DNA from: Paenibacillus daejeonensis DSM 15491
GTDB lineage: Bacteria > Bacillota > Bacilli > Paenibacillales > Paenibacillaceae
Assembly: GCF_000378385.1 (NCBI RefSeq)
Contig: NZ_KB899662.1
Span: 124,001-188,000, forward strand
Length of the DNA stretch: 64,000 bases
Reading direction: 5' to 3'
Below, piece by piece: positions 8,186 to 16,964 of this stretch (position 1 is the stretch's first letter; each line of letters opens with the position of its first letter). Position numbers and translations under genes: made by a program. Below the pieces are notes generated by a model. That model saw only the letters and a program-made list of their open reading frames with translations. It was not told the origin of the DNA and searched no databases.

Positions 8186-9055
8186 TTATTCGCGTCCAAG
8201 CAAAATTCGCGTATACGGCGAATCCACCGGCAGCATGATGATTGTCTCGTCCTGGATGGTGGTCACATAGCTCTCCAGGGTACGGTACAGCTGATAGAAA
8301 TTCGCGTCCTTGCCGTACGCTTCATTATAAATACGTGCCGCTTCTTCCTCACCCTCGGCGATAATCATCTTGGCGTCAGATTCCGCCTTCGCGATTAGCT
8401 CGCGAGCCTGACGGTCGGCGGCAGCCGTAATCTTGCGGGACTCCTCGTCACCTTCCGAGAGGTAACCGGCAGCAATCGACTGACGGTCAGAGATCATCCG
8501 CTCGTACACACTGTCCTTGTTCTCCTCTGGCAGATCCGTACGCTTAATACGGACATCGACGATTTGAATACCATAATTCTGACGATCGGCGGTCTCAGCC
8601 ACCTCGCGGGTAATCTCCGCATTCAAGTCGCCACGGGCGGTATTCTCGCTAATAATATCCCCGTACTCAATTTCCGACAGCTTTCGGCGAACGGTACTGT
8701 ACACATTGTCCCCAATCCGGCTCTCCGCAGAGCTGATCGTTCTCAAAGTGCGCAAGAATTGCTGTGGGCTTGTAATCTTCCATACCGTATAGTTATCCAC
8801 GATAATCGGTTTTTTGTCCTTGGTCAGAATCTCGGTCGGCTTGTTGTCATCGTACACCATCTGGTACCGCGGAAGTGAAGTGGTGGTCTCAATAAATGGA
8901 ACCTTAAACTTCATGCCGGGTTCTGAGTGAATTTTGACAGCTTCACTGAAGCGCAGCACGACCCTGTATTCGCCTTCTTTAACAACAAATACGGATGAAA
9001 GCAGCAGGATAAGAGCTACAACAACGACAACGAGTGCTCCGATACGTTTTACCAT
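8186..9055 (-). CDS. hflC: HflC membrane protease modulator (SPFH family)
   Basis: A 289-residue SPFH/prohibitin-family protein. It has one N-terminal membrane helix (about 5-26, GALVVVVVALILLLSSVFVV), then the band-7 domain (about 26-200, with EGEYRVVLRFSEAVK and DVRIKRTDLPEENKDSVYERM), and a C-terminal charged helix (AKAESDAKMIIAEGEEEAARIYNEAYG). HflC pairs with HflK in a large membrane complex that encloses and restrains FtsH. The ATG shares one base with the hflK stop, so the pair is translationally coupled. The length is typical. Confidence 0.95.
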   Translation of the reverse strand: MVKRIGALVVVVVALILLLSSVFVVKEGEYRVVLRFSEAVKIHSEPGMKFKVPFIETTTSLPRYQMVYDDNKPTEILTKDKKPIIVDNYTVWKITSPQQFLRTLRTISSAESRIGDNVYSTVRRKLSEIEYGDIISENTARGDLNAEITREVAETADRQNYGIQIVDVRIKRTDLPEENKDSVYERMISDRQSIAAGYLSEGDEESRKITAAADRQARELIAKAESDAKMIIAEGEEEAARIYNEAYGKDANFYQLYRTLESYVTTIQDETIIMLPVDSPYTRILLGRE

Positions 9056-10149
9056 TATTGTGTCCCTCCTTGTGCTGCTGGCTCATCGGCGGTTTCCGGC
9101 TCTGCAGGTGGCGGCGGTGGGGTAGGTGCAGGAGCCGGTGTAGGCGTCGTTGTGCCTGTTGATGTGTTGGAGCTGCTCGATTTCAGCAGTTCATTCAGCG
9201 GCAGATACTTGACCGTGTCGCCTCCACCATCCGAAATAATGACCTTCGCGCCTGGCAGCACCTTCTCAAACGTTTCGAGAATCAGTCGGTTGCTGGTGAC
9301 ATTCGGATTTTTAACAAACTCGTTGTACACCGCATTAAACTTGGCCACGTCACCTTGCGCATTGACGATCCGCGAGTGCTTCTCCGATTCTGCTTGCTCC
9401 AGCAAGGCCTGCGCTTCACCGCGAGCTTTCGGGAGAATATCATTCACATATCTTTGCGCCTGGTTGATCTTGGTGCTGCGCTGCTCTCTGGCATTCGTAA
9501 CGTCCTTGAACGCTTCCTGCACTTTACCAATCGGCGGCTCGATATCCTGGAACTTCACATCGATGATTTGAATTCCTGTCTCATATTGCTCTTGCAGCTC
9601 AATTAATTTGGCTCTCACATCAGACTGGATTGCCGTCTTACCGTCGGTGATGGCAAAATCCAGCTTGTTGGAGCCGATGACGGAGCGAATTGCCGAGATG
9701 GCGGAGTTGCGCAGGAACGTCTCTGAATCCGAGATATTGTACAAATACTGCTTCAGATCAGCGACCTTCCACTCGACGACTGCATCGGCCGAAACAATAT
9801 TCTCATCCCCCGTAATCATAAGCGCTTCAGAGTCGACCGAGACGATTTCGCCTCCACGCTCAGTATAGCCGATGTGAATCCGCTGCTCCAGATTAGCCGG
9901 CACGATGACCGCTTCCTGAATAGGATAAGGCCATTTAAAGTGAAGACCCGGACTTGAAGTCGTCGAGCCATATGACCCAAATGTAAGGATCGCCGCCTGC
10001 TCCTGTTCCTCTACTGTGTAGAATGAGGTTGAGCCGATAATAATGACAATCAATACGATGACACCGATAATGATGTTGCGAAACAGACCCTTGGGCACAT
10101 TCGGCATACGGGCCGGTTCGGTGCCTTTTCCCCCTGTGTGTACTTCCAT
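9055..10149 (-). CDS. hflK: HflK membrane protease modulator (SPFH family)
   Basis: A 364-residue partner of HflC. A short cytoplasmic head is followed by one membrane helix (about 26-43, IIIGVIVLIVIIIGSTSF), the SPFH domain (about 45-235, with EQEQAAILTFGSYG and IQIIDVKFQDIEPPIGKVQEAFKDV), a helical stalk (ARGEAQALLEQAESEKHSRI) and a low-complexity Thr/Pro/Ala tail (about 325-364). The proline-rich tail is an unusual local feature. ATG start with AGAGGAG 6-8 bases upstream. No clear promoter is visible in the preceding intergenic stretch. Confidence 0.95.
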   Translation of the reverse strand: MEVHTGGKGTEPARMPNVPKGLFRNIIIGVIVLIVIIIGSTSFYTVEEQEQAAILTFGSYGSTTSSPGLHFKWPYPIQEAVIVPANLEQRIHIGYTERGGEIVSVDSEALMITGDENIVSADAVVEWKVADLKQYLYNISDSETFLRNSAISAIRSVIGSNKLDFAITDGKTAIQSDVRAKLIELQEQYETGIQIIDVKFQDIEPPIGKVQEAFKDVTNAREQRSTKINQAQRYVNDILPKARGEAQALLEQAESEKHSRIVNAQGDVAKFNAVYNEFVKNPNVTSNRLILETFEKVLPGAKVIISDGGGDTVKYLPLNELLKSSSSNTSTGTTTPTPAPAPTPPPPPAEPETADEPAAQGGTQ

Positions 10150-10367
10150 GCTTGTTCTCCTCTCGTTGGTAAATGCTCATAGCTATGCAAACCTGACACC
10201 ATGTAGTACGCAGCTAGCAAGCTGTACGTTTCATTTTCATGAGAAAAGGTTAATAGTTTAGTTTCACAAGGTGAAACGGCTGAGCCGTCCTTTGGCGGCG
10301 AGACAAGTTTTATTCCGGAGAATTATAAGCTGATCTATATGTGAAACATATAAATTCTTATAATTAC
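10150..10367. other. Intergenic region between hflK and ycnI
   Basis: No gene seen. It holds the hflK ribosome site and a perfect 7-bp inverted repeat GTTTCAC-AAG-GTGAAAC (10261-10277) followed by CGGCTGAGCCG. The word CAAGGTGAAACG recurs at 23232 and 37673. Confidence 0.5.
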
Positions 10368-10393
10368 AAAAAACCCACGATCAAAATCGTGGG
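10368..10393 (-). terminator. Terminator after ycnI
   Basis: GCCCACGATTTTGATCGTGGGTTTTTTG on the minus strand: a 7-9 bp stem followed by six T. Confidence 0.9.
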
Positions 10394-10423
10394 CTTGTAG
10401 GGCTCGATGCTTATTGCGATGCC

Positions 10424-11122
10424 TTACGCTTTGCGGCCGCGCGTCAATACAATGAACAGCGCCAGGGCCGAGAGTACAACAGCTACAATGGCAATCCACA
10501 GCGTTGCTGTGCTCACACCGGAAGCTGCCGGTGCGGCGGCTTCATCGGTGGATGGGGCCTGAGCAGTGGGATCCTCTGAAGCTGGCTGACCAGCGTCCGT
10601 CGTTGCATCGCTGCCGCCATGACTGTGCCCATGACCATCGTCCTGTGCTTCACCCTCAATGACTGTAGTCAGAGAGGCTGGCATCGGAGAATCGGTGTTG
10701 GGGGCGCCAATCCACTCGGCAACACTGTCGTCAGCATAGGTCTGATAAGCACGCCAGACGAGCTCTGTCGCATCTTCTGCCACTCGGCCCTGCATCCGGA
10801 ATTCCGTAAATTCGGTGTCGGCGAGGCCTTCGCCTTCAGCCCGCCAAGTCACACTGACGATCCGGTTATCTGTGCGCTCCAGCTCGGTAATCCAACCGGC
10901 CTTGGGCTCGGTACGGGTAATGTTGACGCCTTCGGGAACAGCTACCCGGACCTCAATCGTATGGGTATCTTTGGTCTCGCTCGGCACACGAACGGTGAAT
11001 ACCTCGAACGAGCCTTTGGCCACCTCGGCCGGACTTACAGTGACATGAGCACTGGCTACACTGGCCACGAGCATCACCAATAGTCCCAGCAGCACACTTA
11101 ATCGCAATGTTTTACTTACCAT
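10424..11122 (-). CDS. ycnI: YcnI-like copper-binding protein (DUF1775)
   Basis: A 232-residue membrane-anchored copper protein. A signal peptide ends at ASVASA, leaving a mature N-terminal His (HVTVSPAEV), the residue used by YcnI proteins to bind Cu(II). The DUF1775 beta domain follows (about 26-150), then a His/Asp-rich linker (DDGHGHSHGG), a Pro/Ala-rich spacer and a C-terminal membrane helix (about 206-226) with a basic tail. The frame begins further up, but ATG 11122 gives the natural signal peptide; GGAGAG is close to it, so ATG 11140 is an alternative. It lies behind a CopC-CopD/two-component cluster, as ycnI does in Bacillus copper loci. Confidence 0.9.
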   Translation of the reverse strand: MVSKTLRLSVLLGLLVMLVASVASAHVTVSPAEVAKGSFEVFTVRVPSETKDTHTIEVRVAVPEGVNITRTEPKAGWITELERTDNRIVSVTWRAEGEGLADTEFTEFRMQGRVAEDATELVWRAYQTYADDSVAEWIGAPNTDSPMPASLTTVIEGEAQDDGHGHSHGGSDATTDAGQPASEDPTAQAPSTDEAAAPAASGVSTATLWIAIVAVVLSALALFIVLTRGRKA

Positions 11123-11210
11123 ATCTCTCCAACCACCCATTCTATAGTTATCATCTATTAAGAGTATAGTTTGTACAGCTAACCTGCACATGACTCGTTC
11201 GGGCTATACG

Positions 11211-11230
11211 AGGTGACAGCTTTGTGACCT
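11211..11230. promoter_or_regulatory. Inverted repeat upstream of ycnI, possible operator
   Basis: AGGTGACAGCTTTGTGACCT has mirrored arms AGGT-n-ACA / TGT-n-ACCT, in the 118-base gap between the response regulator stop and ycnI. It may bind the adjacent NarL-type regulator or a copper regulator; this is inferred from symmetry only. Confidence 0.35.
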
Positions 11231-11240
11231 CATGTACAGC

Positions 11241-11954
11241 TCATCGTGGACGGTTCATGAGCCCCTGTTCATAGGCATAACGGGTTAACTGCACGCGGTT
11301 GGCAAGATGGAGCTTCTGGAGAATATGCTTCAGATGATTCTTGACCGTATGCTCCGAGATCCCGAACGCCTCTGCCACCTCGCGGTTGGATTCGCCCTGG
11401 GCAACCCGCTCCAGCACCTCCTGCTCGCGTGGCGTAAGCGGTGTCGTCCCTTGATCTGCATGCGGTGGCGGATTTGTCGGTTGCGCCACAGGTGCCCCAT
11501 CGCTCGAAGCAAACTCCTGCAGCAGACGAAAAGCCAATTCCTTGGACATGGGGGCCTCATCCACAGCGATGGCTCGGAGGTACTCCAGCCAGGAGGAAGG
11601 CATCAGATTTTTCAGCAAATAGCCTTGTGCCCCCCGCTTCAGCGCTTCGAAGAGGTGGGTAATATCGTCGGATACGGTGACCATGACAATTTTGACCTCC
11701 GGACTGTGGGACTTGATACGTCTTGTCGCCTCCAGTCCGCCCATCCCCGGCATACTGATATCCATCAGGATCATGTTCGGGACGAGCTGCTCATTCATCT
11801 CGATCGCCTCTTCGCCGCTGACGGCTTCTCCCACAATCCGGAAGAGGGGGTCGCCTTCGAGAATGCTCCGCATCCCTTCGCGACCATGGGGATGATCATC
11901 GACGAGCAAGACATCAACCTGACGCTCCCGTGCTTCTGTCACATCATCGGTCAT
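11241..11954 (-). CDS. Two-component response regulator, NarL/LuxR family
   Basis: A 237-residue regulator. The receiver domain (about 12-130) has the acidic pair D19/D20, the phospho-acceptor D65 in NMILMDISMPGMGG, and K near 113. A linker of about 35 residues leads to a LuxR-type helix-turn-helix (about 168-232, TPREQEVLERVAQGESNREVAEAFGISEHTVKNHL). The ATG overlaps the kinase stop by four bases, so the pair is co-translated. Its place between the CopC-CopD gene and ycnI suggests a role in copper or envelope response, which is inference. Confidence 0.95.
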   Translation of the reverse strand: MTDDVTEARERQVDVLLVDDHPHGREGMRSILEGDPLFRIVGEAVSGEEAIEMNEQLVPNMILMDISMPGMGGLEATRRIKSHSPEVKIVMVTVSDDITHLFEALKRGAQGYLLKNLMPSSWLEYLRAIAVDEAPMSKELAFRLLQEFASSDGAPVAQPTNPPPHADQGTTPLTPREQEVLERVAQGESNREVAEAFGISEHTVKNHLKHILQKLHLANRVQLTRYAYEQGLMNRPR

Positions 11955-12799
11955 TTGGACACGCTCCCTTTCCGTTCGATCTCCACCACTGTTCCCCCGT
12001 CAGCGTGAATATGCAGCTGCCATCCCATCGCCTCCGCCCGACTCTCCATCATCCGCAAGCCGTAACATCCGCTTGCCCTCCGCCTGGACTCAGGGAGTCC
12101 GATACCATTGTCACGAATCTGGCAGCTGAAGCCTTCGGCAGCCGTACTACCGAGACTTCGGCAGCGCACAGACGCGTGAGTTGCCCCTGCATGCTTCTGG
12201 ACATTGAGCAACGCCTCCCGGATGATCGACAGCAGCTCCACCTTTTCCTTGGGCGAGAGAATGGCGTCGGAGAGCCGCCAGTCCAGCTCGATCTGGACGC
12301 CGCTGCCGCTCTGGATCTCGGCCGCCAGCGTCTTCACGGACTGGGTCCACGGCTGATCTGTAATGACTGGTGCCTCCTTAAGTGCAGCAAGCGATTGGCG
12401 CACATCCTCGTACACATGTCTGACCGTGCTGCGAATCTGACGCGTCTGCTCCTGGGTTTCTTCCTTGCTGTCCGAATGCTCCAGCTTATCCAGCTTAACA
12501 GACAACAGAAACAACGACTGCGAGATGCCGTCATGCAGCTCGCGGGCCAATTGCTCCCGTTCCTCCAGTGCCGCCTTCAGCGACTGTTCCCGCCGCAAGG
12601 TTTCTTGCGTAGCCTCCATCTTGGTGAATAGCGTCCGCAGCAGTGTCACTGTGATGGCAAACACAATAAACGGCGAGAGCAGATTGCCCAGCTCCATCGA
12701 CAGATAAGGAAGCAGCACCGTGTGCCGGAGATACTCCCAGACCCCGATCGTCAGTGTCGGGATCCAGAGAATCAGCCATTTAATCTGTTTATAGGACAT
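11951..12799 (-). CDS. Sensor histidine kinase, HisKA_3 (NarX/LiaS-like) family
   Basis: A 282-residue kinase. Two N-terminal membrane helices (about 8-30 and 38-58) have almost no outer loop, as in intramembrane-sensing kinases. A coiled linker leads to the HisKA_3 motif LARELHDGISQSLFLL with phospho-His at residue 89. The ATPase domain follows (about 170-275, with NVQKHAGATHASV and DNGIGLPE). The frame extends to 12838, but ATG 12799 is chosen because AAGGAGG lies 8 bases before it. It partners the response regulator directly downstream. Confidence 0.93.
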   Translation of the reverse strand: MSYKQIKWLILWIPTLTIGVWEYLRHTVLLPYLSMELGNLLSPFIVFAITVTLLRTLFTKMEATQETLRREQSLKAALEEREQLARELHDGISQSLFLLSVKLDKLEHSDSKEETQEQTRQIRSTVRHVYEDVRQSLAALKEAPVITDQPWTQSVKTLAAEIQSGSGVQIELDWRLSDAILSPKEKVELLSIIREALLNVQKHAGATHASVRCRSLGSTAAEGFSCQIRDNGIGLPESRRRASGCYGLRMMESRAEAMGWQLHIHADGGTVVEIERKGSVSK

Positions 12800-12844
12800 G
12801 CGGCACGCCTCCTTTGTTGCTGCATCAAGCTTAGACACACGTAC

Positions 12845-14506
12845 TTAATAGTTGCGGAACCGCTCCTCATGCACCCGTTCGATATCATTCACATCACGGA
12901 TACGAAGCTGGGCCAACCAGTTGCCGGCGAACGGAATATACCGTCCGGTGGCCTGGAAGGTAGCCTTGGTGAAGCCGGTAAAGGTGTCGACCTCCTCGTC
13001 ATCATAAGGCTGAATCGGAATTTCGATCGCTCCCAGCTCCGGTTGATCCTCCGAGCGCAGGGTCAACGTGACGGATTTGGGTTCCCCCACCTCATCAGGC
13101 AGCCATACTTTGGTGATAATGTGATTGTCCGCACCCGGTACATTAGGTGTAATCCGAAGCGTAATATGCATTTCTTGTCCCATTAAATGCTCGGATACCG
13201 GCTCATTGGCAGGCAGCGGGCTAATGTAGGTGAAAATCCCGACGATCGCAATAATCAATGCCATGAGCACCGCATCCGCCTTGAGCAGCTGCCCTGCTGG
13301 CAGATTGCCGCGTTTGATCCGCAGCCGCAGCAGGAAGCCGACGATGACAACCAACAACACCAGACCCGTCTTGATTAGAAGCAGCGTACCCCAGGCTGTA
13401 TAGAAGAGATATTCCATGCTCGGAATGAACAACAGGGTCGATAACACGCCGGTTACTGTAAGCACCAGGATTGAAATCCAGGCGGCCGTCGTAAAGGTCG
13501 CTGCAAAGCGACCCGCATCCTTGCGTTCCTCAAACCATAACGCCAGCAGCAAGAATAGCCCCCCTGCCCAGACTGCAGAAGCTGCGATATGAATGATATT
13601 CAGACCCAGTGAGTACACGAGCGGCTCATAGGCGGAGGCATGACCGCTCCAGCCCTCCAGACCCAGCGCCGCCAGCGCCCATATCGCCCGTGGCAGCCGG
13701 CCTGCCTTCAAGACCAGGAAGCCCAGTAGCGCAACCACGACAATTGCGGCCCATGTCAGGCCGATCTCTGTTCGTGTGAACAGCACCAACCAGTCCTCTG
13801 TGGGCTGCCCTTGCATGAGCTCCCGCGAATGAACGAATACATAGAGTAACGAACCGACCAGATAGGCCCGCATCAGCCACAATCCCCATGAGCGGAAGGC
13901 CCCAAGCACAACCTCGCTCTTATTACGCAGCATTGCGTGCCACAGCATCAAGCCCGCCGCGATCAACAAGGAGAGATAATACAATATTCTCGCGCCGTAG
14001 AGCGCCAGCTCCGCCGTTGTGAGCTGCGTCGCGACAGCATGTCCGGTATGCCCCAACTGCTCATGCAGATTAAACGAAGAGGCATCGCGCCCACCCGGGG
14101 GATCCCCGACGACGAAGATATACGAACCATTCACCGGATGACCATCAGCAGAGATTATATTAAAGGAGACGGTGTAGACCCCTTCGGAGAGTTCCGGCAG
14201 ACCCAGCCGGATTGTGGTTCGGTCATCCGATACGCCCGCTCGTTCATCGGTTACCGGATTAGACTGCGAATCCAACACCCGTAGCGAGCCGACCTGGGCT
14301 TCGATTTGTTCATTGAACTGTATGGCCACCTCTGGCGGGCTCTCCTCCATTTGGGCCCCCGGCTCTGGCGTGAACGACTCTGCAGTTGCATGCGCGGCAG
14401 CCGTCTGCGGCTGGATCAGCCAGCCCGCCGACAGAACGGCGATGAGCACCAGAGCCAATATATATCGTTGCGCGCGGTAACGCGGCAGCCTTGCAGATGA
14501 ATACAA
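12845..14506 (-). CDS. ycnJ: CopC-CopD (YcnJ-like) copper import/resistance protein
   Basis: A 553-residue fusion. The signal peptide ends at QTAAA, giving a mature N-terminal His (HATAESFTPEPG) that starts the CopC domain (about 39-135, ending SADGHPVNGSYIFVVGD with further copper ligands). A CopD part of about eight membrane helices covers 160-430, and a C-terminal YtkA-like outer domain covers about 440-550. YcnJ is tied to copper uptake in Bacillus. TTG at 14506 is chosen since AGAGGAAG sits 7 bases before it; the frame could start at 14536. It heads the operon with the two-component pair. Confidence 0.92.
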   Translation of the reverse strand: MYSSARLPRYRAQRYILALVLIAVLSAGWLIQPQTAAAHATAESFTPEPGAQMEESPPEVAIQFNEQIEAQVGSLRVLDSQSNPVTDERAGVSDDRTTIRLGLPELSEGVYTVSFNIISADGHPVNGSYIFVVGDPPGGRDASSFNLHEQLGHTGHAVATQLTTAELALYGARILYYLSLLIAAGLMLWHAMLRNKSEVVLGAFRSWGLWLMRAYLVGSLLYVFVHSRELMQGQPTEDWLVLFTRTEIGLTWAAIVVVALLGFLVLKAGRLPRAIWALAALGLEGWSGHASAYEPLVYSLGLNIIHIAASAVWAGGLFLLLALWFEERKDAGRFAATFTTAAWISILVLTVTGVLSTLLFIPSMEYLFYTAWGTLLLIKTGLVLLVVIVGFLLRLRIKRGNLPAGQLLKADAVLMALIIAIVGIFTYISPLPANEPVSEHLMGQEMHITLRITPNVPGADNHIITKVWLPDEVGEPKSVTLTLRSEDQPELGAIEIPIQPYDDEEVDTFTGFTKATFQATGRYIPFAGNWLAQLRIRDVNDIERVHEERFRNY

Positions 14507-14535
14507 GGGAACACTTCCTCTCTTTACCTTATCCA

Positions 14536-14559
14536 ATGCTAGTTTACTAAATCTAGCAT
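14536..14559. promoter_or_regulatory. Perfect inverted repeat near the copper operon start, candidate operator
   Basis: ATGCTAG / CTAGCAT arms of 7 bp separated by 10 bases, directly downstream of the candidate ycnJ -10 (TATATT, 14561-14566; -35 TTGTTC, 14583-14588). The position would let a bound regulator block or guide transcription of the copper operon. Confidence 0.5.
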
Positions 14560-14639
14560 CAATATACCAACGTCAAAACATTGAACAAATCCACCGTATC
14601 AGGTACAATGAGAGCTTGTCGGGACTTCGCGTCCTTTCC

Positions 14640-14668
14640 TTGACAGCACTATATGTAGGGTGTAAATT
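14640..14668 (+). promoter_or_regulatory. nrdA promoter
   Basis: A perfect TTGACA (14640-14645), 17-base spacer and TAAATT (14663-14668) on the plus strand. An NrdR box fills the spacer. Confidence 0.8.
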
Positions 14669-14692
14669 TATCTAAGCAACAAGATCTTGTAT
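14646..14692 (+). promoter_or_regulatory. Tandem NrdR boxes
   Basis: Two 16-base sites fit the NrdR consensus acaCwAtATaTwGtgt: 14646-14661 (CACTATATGTAG core) and 14677-14692 (ACAAGATCTTGT core). Their centres are 31 bases apart, three helical turns, the spacing known for NrdR pairs. NrdR represses ribonucleotide reductase genes when dATP is high; here it would sit on and just after the core promoter. Confidence 0.8.
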
Positions 14693-14738
14693 ATTCAGTT
14701 CTTTTTATTAGAACTTACATAAGGAGTGACACTAGCAA

Positions 14739-16964
14739 TTGGATATTATTAAACGCAATGGCCAGAAGGAAGAGCTCATTTTCTCCAAGTTGAAAAAGGT
14801 CATCGATTTTGCATGCGTCGATTTTGAGGGCTGTGACCCGCTGGAGCTGGAGACTGCCTTGCTCCCTTACTTCCGCAACAACATCACGACCAAGGAAGTT
14901 CAACGCACCCTGATTCAGGTTGCTGTAGAAAAGACCAGCATTGAGCAGCCTAATTGGCAGTATGTCGCCGCCAAGCTGCTTGTATACGATCTGTACAAAG
15001 AATCGCAAATTAACCGCAAGTACGGCTACTTCGGCTATGGCGATTTCTATTCACTGTTGACGTACTTGACCGACAAGAAGCTCTATGGCACTTATATTCT
15101 TGAGCATTATACCCGCGAGGAAATTCAGGAGCTGGGCAACTACATTGAGCCAGAACGCGATTATCTCTTCAACTATATTGGTCTGAAGACGCTGGCTGAC
15201 CGCTATCTGATCAAAGGCTACAACGGCGACATCCTGGAGCTGCCGCAGGAAATGTTCATGGGCGTTGCCATGCATCTGGCGATGAAAGAGCAGGACAAGC
15301 TCCACTGGGCCAAGAAATTCTATGACGTGCTGAGCCGCCTGCAAATGACTGTAGCCACGCCGACACTGGCAAATGCGCGCAAGCCGTTCCATCAGCTCTC
15401 CAGCTGCTTCATCGATACCGTGCCTGATAACCTGTGGGGCATTTACAATGTCGATTCCAGCTTTGCACAAGTCTCCAAATTTGGCGGCGGCATGGGTATC
15501 TACATCGGTAAAGTCCGCAGCCGCGGCTCCAACATCCGGGGCTACAAAGGCGTGGCCGGCGGCGTCGTGCCGTGGATTAAAAACTACAATAATACAGCTA
15601 TCGCCGTCGATCAGCTCGGCGTCCGTTCCGGCGCTGTAGCGATTTACCTGGACGTGTGGCACAAGGATATCTTTGACTTCCTGAACCTCAAGACCAACAA
15701 CGGTGACGACCGCATGAAGGCACATGATATCTTCCCTGGCGTCTGTATTCCGGACCTGTTCATGCGCAAAGTAGAGAACCGCGAGTCGTGGTACCTGTTT
15801 GATCCGCTTGAGGTGCGTGAGTACATGGGCTGGTCGCTCGAGGACTCCTATGGCGAAGAGTGGGAAGCGCGCTACGAGGCTTGTGTGAACCATGAGTCGC
15901 TGAGCCGTGAGGAAGTACCGGCAATTGAAATTATGAAGAAAATTTTGACGAGCTCCTTCGAGACAGGTACGCCGTTTGTCTTCTACCGTGATACCGTCAA
16001 CCGGGCCAACCCGAACAAGCACAAAGGGATCGTCTACTGCTCCAATCTGTGCACCGAGATCTGCCAGAACATGAGCCCGACCGAGTTCATCCAGACCACA
16101 CACGAGGACGGAATCATTACGACCAAAATCAAGAGCGGCGATTATGTCGTATGCAACCTCTCCTCCCTCAACCTGGGGCGCACGCGCACCAAGCAAGAGA
16201 TCGAGGAAGTCGTCACCTGCCAGATGCGGATGATGGACAATGTCATCGATTTGAACCACTATCCGATCCCGCAAGCGGAAATCACTAACAAGAAGTACCG
16301 CGCGGTCGGCCTTGGTACAAGCGGCTATCACCAGTGGCTGGCATTGAACAGTATCGCTTGGGAAAGTGACGAGCATCTGGAACGGGCAGACGAGCTGTAC
16401 GAATGGATTAACTATTATGCCATCAAGGCTTCGATGAATATTGCCAAGGAAAAAGGGGCGTATCCCGTATTCGAGGGCAGCGAATGGCACACCGGCGTTT
16501 ACTTCGAGCAGCGCGGCTATGAGAGTGCGGAGTGGCAGGAGCTGAAGGCTCAGGTTGCCGAGCATGGCGTCCGGAACGCCTGGATGTTCGCCATCGCGCC
16601 TACGGCTTCGACCTCGCTAATCGCGGGTTCAACGGCAGGCATCGACCCGATCTTCAACAAATTCTTTGTCGAAGAGAAGAAAAATGCAGTCATCCCGCAA
16701 ACCGCGCCGAATCTGAACGAGGATACCTTCTGGTTCTACAAGGAAGCGCACCATATCGATCAGCACTGGAGCATCAAAGCCGCCGGCAAGCGCCAGCGCC
16801 ATATCGACCAAGCGCAATCCTTCAACTTGTATATAACGCCGAACTACTCGGCCAAGGAATTCCTGGATCTCTACATGGCGGCCTGGAAAAACGGACTCAA
16901 AACCGTCTACTACGTCCGTAACAAGAGTCTGGAAGTTGAAGACTGCGAAAGCTGCAGCTCCTAA
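14739..16964 (+). CDS. nrdA: Ribonucleoside-diphosphate reductase, alpha (catalytic) subunit
   Basis: A 741-residue class I reductase large subunit that makes deoxyribonucleotides. The N-terminus is an ATP-cone (about 1-90), giving activity control by ATP/dATP. The core shows the first redox Cys in QLSSCFIDT, the catalytic loop YCSNLCTEIC (Asn, thiyl-radical Cys, Glu), the second redox Cys in VVCNLSSLNLG, and a C-terminal YYVRNKSLEVEDCESCSS with the shuttle CxxC pair. The start is TTG at 14739: a stop lies two codons up in frame, and AAGGAG is 13 bases away, longer than ideal. It is followed by nrdB after a 338-base repeat-filled gap. Confidence 0.96.
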   Translation: MDIIKRNGQKEELIFSKLKKVIDFACVDFEGCDPLELETALLPYFRNNITTKEVQRTLIQVAVEKTSIEQPNWQYVAAKLLVYDLYKESQINRKYGYFGYGDFYSLLTYLTDKKLYGTYILEHYTREEIQELGNYIEPERDYLFNYIGLKTLADRYLIKGYNGDILELPQEMFMGVAMHLAMKEQDKLHWAKKFYDVLSRLQMTVATPTLANARKPFHQLSSCFIDTVPDNLWGIYNVDSSFAQVSKFGGGMGIYIGKVRSRGSNIRGYKGVAGGVVPWIKNYNNTAIAVDQLGVRSGAVAIYLDVWHKDIFDFLNLKTNNGDDRMKAHDIFPGVCIPDLFMRKVENRESWYLFDPLEVREYMGWSLEDSYGEEWEARYEACVNHESLSREEVPAIEIMKKILTSSFETGTPFVFYRDTVNRANPNKHKGIVYCSNLCTEICQNMSPTEFIQTTHEDGIITTKIKSGDYVVCNLSSLNLGRTRTKQEIEEVVTCQMRMMDNVIDLNHYPIPQAEITNKKYRAVGLGTSGYHQWLALNSIAWESDEHLERADELYEWINYYAIKASMNIAKEKGAYPVFEGSEWHTGVYFEQRGYESAEWQELKAQVAEHGVRNAWMFAIAPTASTSLIAGSTAGIDPIFNKFFVEEKKNAVIPQTAPNLNEDTFWFYKEAHHIDQHWSIKAAGKRQRHIDQAQSFNLYITPNYSAKEFLDLYMAAWKNGLKTVYYVRNKSLEVEDCESCSS

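Noticed and set aside
10261-10288. CAAGGTGAAACG word at 10267, 23232 and 37673 as a repeat family
   Set aside because: Only 12 bases are shared and the flanks differ; it is too short to call a family without a genome-wide count.
15051-16565. 504-codon minus-strand frame opposite nrdA
   Set aside because: nrdA on the plus strand has all catalytic motifs; the antisense frame is a codon-bias shadow.
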